A stretch of DNA of 64,000 nt from Struthio camelus. Lineage: Eukaryota > Chordata > Aves > Struthioniformes > Struthionidae. The stretch spans positions 80,350,641 to 80,414,640 of the forward strand of contig NC_090946.1 of NCBI RefSeq assembly GCF_040807025.1. Direction: 5' to 3'. A program made the position numbers and the translations under genes. How positions within the stretch are numbered: position 1 is the stretch's first letter; each line of letters opens with the position of its first letter. Below, piece by piece: positions 1 through 11,000 of this stretch. The notes beneath the pieces are model-generated. The model made no database searches and was not told the origin of the DNA. It saw only the letters and a list, made by a program, of their open reading frames with translations.

Positions 1-1986
1 TGAACCCGGATACAAGATAAAAAGTTCTTTGACCAAGGGCACGTATTCAAGCTGAGGCTTCATTTAAGCTGCTGGCTATGGGACTGCTTTCTCTTTTTTT
101 CGGTGTTCCCATTTAATTTAGCACCCAGAGGCAGGCACTGCGAGCTCAGAGCCCGTTCCCGCGTGTCCGTCTCTGCTGCCGCAGAAGCAAAGTGCAAGAA
201 CGCTTTTTTCTTACTGGGATTGTAAGGCCAAACTGCGAGCGAGGCGGGCTAGTCGAGCGCTCCCGCAGGACCCGTGGGCTGCTCGTGTGACCCCACGGAC
301 AAGTTGCTCCGTCCTCTCTAAGCCTTAGCCAACCCAACTGGAAAAGTGCGTGGAAAGGGATTTTACTCAAACCCCCGACGCACCGAGCCACCGTGCTGAT
401 GAAATAATGGAAAACTCAAATAAAATTTATTTGGTTTCTATTTTCTCTACTGACTTTCAGAAATACTGAGTTCTTCCCACCGAGGTTTCTCTTCCACTGT
501 TTTCTAATTCATGACAAAGTTTTACAGTACCTAAAACAGCTGCTAGGATTTTCAGAAAGAACTTATGAATAACTTAGACTTATGAAAGAAACTCTATTTT
601 TATTAGACTGGATTTTATCCTTGAGTGGTCTGTGACTGCAGTTCAGAGGGTTTCTTTTTTCTGATGTGCTTTTTTAAGACTGATCGTCCTTCTTTAAAGT
701 TATAAGGTCTCAAAATTGAACTGCAGAAAAAGGACTAGGTACGTTCAGACTTGGCACGTACGTTTCCATACAGAAGAGCTTTTCCAGCTAGCGTAGTTTT
801 GCACATTTATGCCATCTTTGATTTTCACTTTTTATGTCTGATCCTTTTAAAACAGAAGACCGCTGAAATTTTGCAATCTGAATTTTCCCTGACTTCATAC
901 AGTTATTTTAAGTGTTTATGAGGGCTCCTTTGAAGTTAACACCATATTTAGCCTGCTTTTCTGTCATTAACAACAGCCGAGTTTTACGGTATGAACCTAT
1001 GCTGCTCTTTCCAGTTGTACTGTGGGGAGAGCAGCATTGCTTAGGTGCAGTAAAAATAGTGAGAAGTTTTCATAGGCAAGAGATCTTTCTTGCAGAACGG
1101 ATTTGAAGCACAATACTAAGTCCCTGCCAGATGAGAATGAAGAACACAATGATTCATCAGAAAACCCGTCCCTTTCTGTATCAGTTGCTAACAGTAGCCA
1201 TTTCCAGAGCCATTCAAGTAATTGAATATGGATAATGGGCAATTACTGGATTGTTTGTCTAGATTTTGATTTTTTTCCCCCCCATGCTATCTATAAACAG
1301 CTTTCGGGCATTGCAGACTGCAAGTAAGCTGACTTGCTGCTGAAAACTGTTGTAGCAGTGTTTGTTTTTTCGGTGATTCAGAAACCATTTAGTCTGATCT
1401 GATGGGAATTGAGAAGGCCATCACCTTGTGTATTTTGTTCATCCAAAATACACAGGTATGTTAAGCTAAACTCAAGATGAAAAAGCTGGAAAAAATGCCA
1501 TGCCGAACTCTCAGAAAGCCATTCCACGGTCTTCCGTGGTGGTTTGAAACGGCACCTTTCTCATTTGTTCAGAGCATAAGGAGAAATCAGTGGAACAGAA
1601 AAATTCCTATGCAAACATGAGCCACTGTGTGACAGTAAGTGACCTCCCAGGTGGGAATTGGCTCCACAAGGCCAAAGGCCTTAAAGAACGAAATAAAAAG
1701 TATTGTTCTCTTGTTTCAAAACAGCGCTTCTGTGCAATAGATTTGCTCTGCTTCCTCCTTCTGTGAAATAGATTGTACTTTCCTAGAAGCGATTTTATGA
1801 CCTGTGAGTCCCTGACGTTTGACAGCGAGGCCCTTACCAAATTTCCTGCCCTGGAGAAATTCCCTCGGAGCAGTTGCATGTCGCTGTCTAACAGACCGAT
1901 TCATTTCCCTCTTCGCGGGGCCCACCCACCCCACCAGTGCTCCTGGGCCTGGCAGAGGAATGAATGGGATGATCTTTTATTTGCAG
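1..1986 (+). other. FERMT2: FERMT2 intron (partial)
   Basis: Sequence left of the first recognised FERMT2 exon. It has pyrimidine runs and no peptide I recognise as kindlin. The preceding coding exon is taken to lie off the left edge. Confidence 0.6.
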
Positions 1987-2036
1987 GGTGACATCACTTC
2001 CATTCCTGAACTTGCTGACTACATTAAAGTATTCAA
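1987..2036 (+). CDS. FERMT2: FERMT2 coding exon, start of PH domain
   Basis: Acceptor TTGCAG at 1981-1986 and donor GTAAGT at 2037. It encodes [16 protein letters not shown] plus two bases of a Lys codon (human residues 367-383), the segment leading into the PH domain. This is the first FERMT2 exon recognised in the window. Confidence 0.93.
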
Positions 2037-5000
2037 GTAAGTACTGATGGGAAAAGGTGCATGTGAAACTGATAATGTCAATGAATAATTAATAGTATCA
2101 CCACTTAAACGTCCGTTCTTCCCGCCCGTCTCACGATTTTGCTGCCCACCGCTGCATTACCGTGTGTGAAATGCCAGTGAGCACCCAGTGGCTCTATAAT
2201 ATTACAGCCCAGAATATCTGGGCTCTCGAGGTATTAAAAGATTTTACTTCTTCATCCAGCATTTGGCACAGTCACTGAATATTTAACGCTAGTGAAAACA
2301 TTCCAGAGCATCTCGCTGGATACTGCCCTGCAGTTGATCAGTTCTTCAACTGTAAAATCCAGGGTGTTTTCCTGGTTTTTCCACCCTGGACACGCGGCAC
2401 GTAGGCATCCCTCCAGCGGAGCTGGGAGAGGTACTTTCTGCCTCGCTTGGCCACTAGTACATGCCGAGAGGTTTCCGTAACACAGTTAGGGCCAGTAAGT
2501 TAATGAACCTATCCTAAAATTAGGGGTGTATCATGTAGCTCAAAAACCTCACTCAGATACTTCTCCTGGTTTGAAGGAGGTGACTAAATTATAAACAACT
2601 GGGATTACGGTCTATCTGTTCTCTTCTCGCCAAAAGAAGCAGGTTTAAGTCGACCGTCCTGCTCTTCCGTCTCACTTACGTAAAGTTTTTTTTTATTATT
2701 TCTTTTTAACTTGGATGATGGCACTTGGAAACTGGGAACAGCAGCGTCTGGACTTTGACTAATATTTTGGCAGTCACGACTGTCTTTTACAATTTAATGC
2801 CTGCTGCGTTGGGGTTATGATGAAAGTTCTGGAAACTGTAAATGAACCTCAATGAGATTTCACAGAATAGGTATAGGAACAGAAGAAAAGCAGCGACAGC
2901 AAAATAGCTCTGTAACAAGCCTTTATTTTATAATTGTTTGGTTCTGGAGCCAGAACCTGCTACTTGTGTTCTGAAAAATTCTTTCTCCGTCTCGTAATGC
3001 GTATTAATAAGGTTAGTCCTGCTCTCGGAGTCAGTCTGGGCTTGTGGTCTGCTTTAATCGCTGCAGCGAAAGTTTCAGGGCTGGAGTCTGTGCCATGCAT
3101 CCGAGTGGGTGTTTTTTCCCCCTTTAAAAAAGCAAACATACAAGCAGACTCATTTCCTTTGATGTGCTTTATTTGCCAATAAAATTAGGCACCACTCAGG
3201 AAGCTAATTACTCGCAAACTGGAGATCCAGTTGTTGGGGAGGGAAGATGTAGCAGAGAAAAGATGTTGGTTCCCTCCTCTCGCCCGGTGTTGTTCATAAC
3301 CTTTCTGAACACCGCGGCTGCAATTTGGATAAACCCAAAAAGAAGCCTTAAAACCATTGGTTGTAGCCTGGGAGCTTGACATCTCCTCGCCTTACCTACT
3401 ACCAGCGTATTTTTTCCCAGCTCGAGTTCTGCGTCTGCTTCATTTTAAGTAGCCACCTTTCAGCCAAATTTGCTGCTGCAGCTTGAGGACGTGGGACTAA
3501 ATTCTGGAGGTGTTTTTTTTTTTTTTTTTAATCCCTCAACCAAATGGAAAGCCAGGTCCCTGCAACTTGCTGACCACGGCTTCAGCTTGCTGCTACTTCA
3601 AAGGCAGCAGATGTAGGCTGAAACCTCTGTGTGTGTTCCCGGAGGCATCTGGCTTTCTCAGCGGGTACCTTAAGGCAAGGGGCTCTCTTCACTTCATACA
3701 GAAGGGAAAGTGTGGCATTGGAATTTGTTACTAAAAATGAGGGCCAGGCAGTATTTTACTGCCAGAAATACAACGTAAATGACGTGGGGTTAGAAGCTGG
3801 CCCAGTTTTGGAGGTGCCTCTTGCACTTTTCCATCCCACTTCATCGTAGAGCGGCTGCAACGTATGTCCCTAATAGCCCCGTTGCCACTGCGAGGACTCG
3901 GGAAATTTCTCTGGCCCCTGCCAGCCAGGTTCCTGCCGGACCAGCCAAAACGCCCTGCCTGCAATTTAAAGGAGCCCCAAAAAAGCTCAAGGCAGTACAT
4001 ACGGATCAAAGCATAGAAGCAAAGGATGGAAAACCTGCATGTATAACTTATAAACTTGGCTAGGAGCTGAACACTTGGAGGCAGCTTTGGAAGGAAATTG
4101 GGGATGTAAACTCTGCAGTCGCTTCTCCTGCCGCGTGCAGGCGCGCGGGAAGGCTGTGATGTGTGCAGAAAAATATGGCAGAAGAAGCCAGCAGACATCC
4201 CTGAGCTCAGACATTGATCAACAGTGTGGGAACGACGAAGCTCAGGTGCACGCTGAGCATCCTCCAGCCAAAATTTTGCGCGCTCGGTCATCTCGGTGCA
4301 TTTCAGGCTTGGCAGGAGGTCTCCTCTCCAGCAGGTTGTTGGGATTTCCCCTCCTTTCTGCTGGTGCTGGGGACGTGCTCAGCCCCGGGGCACGCTTTCT
4401 CGTGGAAATCAAAGCAGGGAGCCCTTGCGGAGGAGCAGTTGGGCCCATCATGTGTTTGATCCTCATAGCTAACGGTTGATCGGTAGGATGACCGTAGGAT
4501 GGAGATGCAAGAAATGGGCTGTGAGGAGAAGCCAGTGAATATGGTCTTTGAATAAGGATTAGAAATTTGGGGTGGAAGAAGTTCTAAAACTTGCAGCTCC
4601 ATGAAGCTAATCCCTCAGCAGTATCAGTCATACCTGGTGGCTGCTCTGCTCTGCCGCTGGCTTGCTGGGCCATCGCCTGCTCTGCTGAGTCAAGCAAAAT
4701 TCGTGTTTTGCACAGGAAGGAACTGAACCTTTTCTGATGTGGAGCTGAGTATTTGAAAAGAAAACAGCATGTGTACTCCTGCATGTTGCTTGACAGACAA
4801 GTCCTTTTTAAATACTGTTTCCTTTCAGAGCTGGAACAAATTGGTTCCAGTCTCATATAGCAGGTGAAGATGAAGATTTTCAGTGGTTCATGGAAATTTC
4901 TGTTTTTATAATAGTCTCCCTTACCCCCGCCTCAAGTTTAATGAGATCTCACCAGGATCGTCCTTCCTGGGAACTCGGGATTGAAGAGTCCAGATTTGCA

Positions 5001-8000
5001 ATTGCAGCTCAATTTCTTGTCCTAACATTACTCTAGCAAAGGGAAGAGGTCAAGAAATAACAAATGGTTGTTCAGCTCCTGGGCAAGGACTCTCCATGGT
5101 CCTTGGTCCATGGTTGCTAACACCAGACTTTCAAGGGTGAAGCTAGCAACAACTTCAGCGTGAAGGCACAACAGCTTGGTTTAGGAGTTCAGCTTACCTC
5201 CTAGTGTCCCTTAAACTAAACCCTGTCACCCACAGAACTGTAGATCTCACGTAGTAATATTCATCAACCTGTCTGGCAGGCCTAAGAAGCTAACACTAAA
5301 AGGTTACAAGCCGTATTGGTGCACCTTCAAAGATACCTCTATTTCCTGCTATAAAAGCAAAGAGGAATCCAACGGGACTCCTGCACACCAGATGAATCTA
5401 AGAGGTAAGCGAAACATGAGCGCTATTGCATTTTATTCCAATAATAGTCTGCCACTCTCGCCTCTTATTTTTCCACTGATTTATCTTCTTAGCACTCTAG
5501 ACATCATCCTAGGGTTGAGTGAAAACGTTTAAAGCAAAGAAGGTGCCTGGGTTTATAGCGTAGCGTACAGTTTCGCTTCCGGAAAGCGAACACGCGGTAG
5601 GCGTGCCAGCGACACAGAGAGGATCGGCTGCCGAGGGACAGCGCGGCTCGCCCCCCTGTAGCGCCGGGGTTCAGCGGGCTCGTGGGGATTGCTCTGAACG
5701 GTCTGCTTATCTGCTGCAGGGCAAAGCCGAGCGGGTTTGAGCGAGCGCAAGAGGAGGGCTTGCCATTTTCCTTTTTTTCATGCCTATTCTAAATAGCTGA
5801 AATATCGCCAACGGTGCAGAATGAGCCTGAGCACACGCTGAGCTGCAGAGAACAGACCATTCTCTTCGTGGGCTGCCTGCAGTTTTTTCCCTGCTCTGTC
5901 TGCAGTTTTTTCCCTGCCGTGCGCTGTCTGTGCGCAGCCTCGCTCACGCGCTCCCTGCAAGCCCTGCACGTTCGATTTTAAATTCCTGAGGCTGCTGGCC
6001 TTTCTTATGTCAAGTAAAACATTCCTGCTCCGAGAGCTATGAAACTGCAGAAAGCTCTTTTTTTTTTTTTTTTTTTTGGACCGTGGCGGCAAGAGCAGAT
6101 GCGGTGCCAAATGAGCTCAGCCTGCAGTCACAGCAAAGCGCAGCCTGCAAGCGCCTGGAATACCTTTTTGGGAGCTTTTGACATATCTGCTCTGACGGCA
6201 CTTTTCAAGAATGCCGGAGGCCGCGCTGAAGCGGAGCCCGGGCGAACTGGGAGTTTTCAAAACCCCCAGGGTTCGCGCAACTGCTCGCAGTCCTTTTCAG
6301 ACACCGGCACTGAGAGGTGTTCCCATCTCATCCCTCAAGATAGACGCGGGGCGCACCCCGGCCGAAATAATGCCTAGGGCTCACGGCGGGGCAGGGGACA
6401 GTCAGCACCCATCCAGCCACGTTTTCCTGCCCTTTCCTGGGGATTTCTGCGTTAGGTGGTGGCTGCCAGCCGTCTGGTCCGTTCGCGAGGTCCGGCAGGA
6501 GCTGGGGGCGCATCCTGTGGGCGTGCGTTAGCTTTGGCTTTATTGCTTCCAATCGGATCTTGCTTTTTCCCCTTTTTCCTTCTCCTTGGAAAAAGAGATG
6601 TCTGTAGTGTTTTTTTCCCTGCATCGTAGAGCATTTGTCCTGTCAGACATGGTGTAAGACCTTCGCAGCGGTCAGATGCTATTTGACACTGTGTAGTTGG
6701 AGTGCTTGCTTTTTTCTTTCTCTTTTTTTTTTTTCCCCTGTTTTAAAGTGTACTTCTTTACACACATGTTAAACATTGGCTCCCTCATTGTAGGATGTGA
6801 AGTTACCCCTGATGTGAACATCTCTGGTCAGAAGTTTAACATCAAACTTCTGATTCCAGTTGCAGAGGGAATGAATGAAATCTGGCTTCGCTGTGATAAT
6901 GTAAGTTTATCACTTTTAACTGGCCGTCTGTTTTCCCTTTGCCCTCCATCGTCTCATCCTGCGTGGGTCACGCCTGGATGTGCTCTTTCGCTGTTGTGAA
7001 TTTAAAAACAGCAACCCTCCCCCCCCCAAAAAAAAAAGCACTCACATGCAAAAATATCCGATCTTGGCATTCAGAGTTGCATGTGAGCATGTGTGTGAAT
7101 TTGGAGTACCAGATTGGCTCCTCCTCTTCCTTGGTTTTGCCCCATTGTTATATTCTACATTGTGGCTGGGTCTCTGTCCGTCTTTTGCTGCGTGTGCTTG
7201 ATTCTCCTGTGGCTCCAGAAGGTTTCGCTGGGGTCGGCTTGGGGCCGGGGGCCGTCTGCCGCCGGTCTGACGGGCTCCATCTCTCGCCCCGGGCTGCAGG
7301 AGAGGCAGTACGCCAACTGGATGGCGGCCTGCCGGCTCGCCTCCAAGGGCAAGACCATGGCGGACAGCTCGTACAGCTTGGAAGTGCAGAACATCCTGTC
7401 GTTTCTGAAAATGCAGCATTTGAACCCGGACCCGCAGCTGATCCCAGAACAGATCACGACGGACATTAATCCCGAGTGTCTGGTTTCACCTCGCTACCTG
7501 AAAAAGTACAAGAACAAGCAGGTACGTGCTCGCCGGCCCGGGCTGTGCCTCGGGTGTCTCGTCACCACGGCGCTGCTACTGACCGGGCCAAACCTGCACC
7601 CCTTTCCGCAGGAGCCAGCGTTTAACCCTAAGTGTTTTCAGGTGTCGTTGTCTTTTGAGTGGATGCACACGGTTACTGAAATGAAAGGCATACTTACATT
7701 TGTGGTTTTGATCCAGCACCTGGGGATGAAACCTTGGGGCACCTGTGATTTTAATTACGCTGTTTAGGCTTTGCGCGATGATGCACATTGAACGGTCTAG
7801 GCAGCGCGGGACCGATTATTTCAAACAGCTTTTTGGAGCTGGTTTTGCCCCGTGCGCTGTGATGCAGAACGACAGCGTGGCAAAGCGTCGTTCAACTGCC
7901 CGCGTCTCTCTCTGCGCCAGGCTAACAGCGCGCGGTGACGAGATGCAGTCAGTCCCCCGTGCTGGGATTAAAGCCGCTTCTTTGCGCAGAGTTCGTACAG

Positions 8001-11000
8001 GGATCCTGAGGATCAGCGTAGCTGCAGCTGCTTGCACTGCTTCATACAGACTTGGCTGCAACGCGTTTTGCATATTTCTCTCTTTGCTTTTCCACTACTT
8101 CCAAAATGCCAGCCCTCGAAACGTCGCTTCATTTGAAGTTAGTGTGGCTCGGGCTTGAATTCTGCGCTACGTTCAGGCAGCGCATGACAGAGCTGAACTG
8201 TTCTGTGCTAGAAAAAAAAAATGCATGACTTTCTGAAAGACGTTGTATTTCAGTACAGCAGCAGAAATAAGGCAGGCATTGCTCCGTGGCCTTTCAGCGA
8301 CTCAGTCATTCAGCTCGAGATTTGCAGCCAGCGTACTTGGGCTAGCTGGGGCTGTGTATGATCCCTCCAGACCAAAAAGACGGCTACAACTCAGAGAAGC
8401 AGGAAAAATATAACTTTTTATTGGCACAGTACGATGATTTCCTGGCAGCGCAGTTAGATTTTATATAGCCCTTATTATTCTTCTGAATAAGCCTTTATAT
8501 CCACTTGGATGGAGGAGAGACTGCATAAATATCCACTTTTAACATATATAATACCTTCTAGGCTGGAGCTCTGTAAAATGGAGGCACCTGGAAAAATATT
8601 AGCTTGCAGAACTTGCTTACCCGTGCACGCATCCTAGGTAGGAGAGTAACGGCCGTCGAACCGCAGAGATGGGCACGGGGCCCTTTCCCAGCGGCACGCG
8701 CGACGGGGCAGCCGGGAGGAACAGCGGCAGCGGGAATGCGAGGAATGCGGGCCGGAGAGCTGCCGGCCGCCAGGGTCCAGCCGAGGAGGAGGAGGAGGAG
8801 GAGGAGGAAGAGCCCTCGCAGCCCGCCGACGGCGCCCGAACAGGGGTGATCAGTGGGCACTGCAAACTCGAGATTGCTGCCCACTGAGGTGGTTGGGTTT
8901 GAACGTTCGGCGCGTTTTAGTGCTCACGTTCCTTCTCCTCCCAGCTGGCATGTTGAGAACTGAATGTTTTATTAAGTTTTTTTTTTTAAGCCTTTTTAGG
9001 TATTTAGGGTTTTTTTTTTCCCCCCCCCTCTACATTGCCATTGCCACAGCGCAGGGCTGGCAGATTGCATTTGGGGAGTGCCAAGTCATAAATGCAAAAA
9101 AAAAAGGGGTTCACGTTCACAGCTTCCAAATAGTCACCCGTGAATTCTGAGTTCACGCGGCCGGGGGCAGCGCCTTGCTGCGGTTTCACGTCCGAGAAGC
9201 GCTGGGGCTGCTTCCAGCGGCAAGCTGCGTCCCCAGGAGAGCCTCGGGGGCAGCCTGCCCCCGGGAGGAAGGGTGACCTCCTGCGCAGCTTCTGCTTCGC
9301 TCGTTTGATTTTATCTTTGTAGCCATTAGCTAGCAGGCAGATTTTATACGCAACGGCGTGCGGATCATTTTTCTGCATATCTCAGATAAAAGGAGCTACT
9401 GAGCTTAAGGCCTTTCCTGTGTGAATAAGCAAACTTGGGTTTGCAGAAACGGGGAGAGAAGGGTGAGAACAGGAGTTCGCCCTCCGATCCTGCAGTTTCT
9501 CCCTTCCCTTTGGCCACTGTTGGGTTCAGAACCATTTGGACGAGAATGTGGCCAGACGGGACCTCGCGAGGGTTTAGACAGGGCCAGCGCGAGGGGCGAA
9601 TCTGTGCTCGCTCATTCCCTCTTCGTGCTTGCGTTCACTTTGGCTGCTTTTTCTGCCTAAGAAATTGTGCATGGTTTTTGCTTGAACTTTGGTTTGCAGA
9701 TAATTTACACTTTTTCTTTGCTTTGTTGCCATATTTCTGATTGCTTTTTTTTTCTTTCTGCCTCCTTTTCTTTTTTTTTTTTTCGCATTGCCATCTACAG
9801 CCAGGCTATGTAAGAGACTTGGTAAGTGACAGCAACAATAAAATTAAGATAAGTTGTAACTTAGACTAGAACTCCCTTGTTTTTGAAAGCAATAATTAAA
9901 GAGTAACAAAAAGCTACCCACCCTGTGACACTCGGGCCCCTTTTGTTTTTATAACGGTCCCCAGGGATTTATGCTGCAAAACCACTAACTAGGACCCTTA
10001 TACCAGACATTTGCCCCTGGTATGAGGAGTGAGAAATTTGCTCACGTCCTGCATCTTAAACTAGAGGAGTCTGAGTACTCTCTGCCTTCAGACAGGCCAG
10101 ATCCATGTTTGCTTTTATGTATCTAGGGACACCAAGTAAAAGCAGCTCCCTGTCACCGTTTACCTGCTGTGTATGCACGGCAGCCGTGGTCCCTGTCTTT
10201 AAGCAGTAAGAGATGAAATACGACCTCAGTGCAGAAGCTGTAAATCATCTGTGTTGTTAACACCCTCATTGACTTGCACAATTCCCAAACGCGTTCCAAG
10301 CTGTTACCTGCTCGCGCTGTTGTCCCGGGCGTAACATTTGAGACGTCATTAAGCAGCCAAGTTGCCTAAAGCCAGTGTGTCTCATCGCATTCAGATCACG
10401 GCGAGGATACTGGAGGCCCATCAGAACGTCGCTCAGATGAGTCTCATTGAAGCAAAGATGCGATTTATTCAAGCTTGGCAGTCGCTGCCAGAATTTGGCA
10501 TCACACATTTCATTGCAAGGTCAGTGGGTCTGTTAAACAGAACAGGTAGTATTTCATGAATAACTATCGAGAGTACATTTCTTATTCTGAGTTTGCTGGA
10601 GATCACTGTAATTAGGAGTGACATACTTGGATTAAAACCTATCGTCTGTGACTTGTCAGAACAATACAAAACTGTAACTTCAGGCAGAGATGATTTCCAC
10701 ATACAGCTTAGGAAACGCGAATGCAGAAGTACTTTCAGACTCATCCAATGACATGTCTTTAGCTCCAGGATAGCAAGTTGCGTTGCAACTGAAATTAAAA
10801 GTATTAATCACTTTGTATCATGTTTTATAAGTTAATTCGGTCACTGAATTTAAAATATTTTGATCTCCGTCCAAGGCTTGCTTTTGTTAATCCTCGTCTC
10901 GTAGGTTCCAGGGAGGCAAGAAGGAGGAGCTGATCGGAATCGCCTACAACAGACTGATACGGATGGATGCGAGCACGGGCGACGCCGTCAAAACGTGGCG

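Larger units (their letters stand above)
7522..10394 (+). other. FERMT2: FERMT2 intron holding the microexon
   Basis: This intron hosts the optional 21-nt exon at 9801-9821. It also has a CpG-rich patch at 8630-8860 containing a GAG trinucleotide repeat, a second GC-rich patch at 9150-9290, and several pyrimidine runs. No other gene seen. Confidence 0.6.

Noticed and set aside
3731-4291. 186-codon open frame on the minus strand in a FERMT2 intron
   Set aside because: No recognisable domain, composition like random GC-moderate sequence, and it lies inside an intron of a gene on the other strand. Chance open frame is the simplest reading.
7114-7767. 217-codon continuous plus-strand frame
   Set aside because: It is the FERMT2 exon 7300-7521 read through its flanking introns; the clear splice sites define the real coding part.
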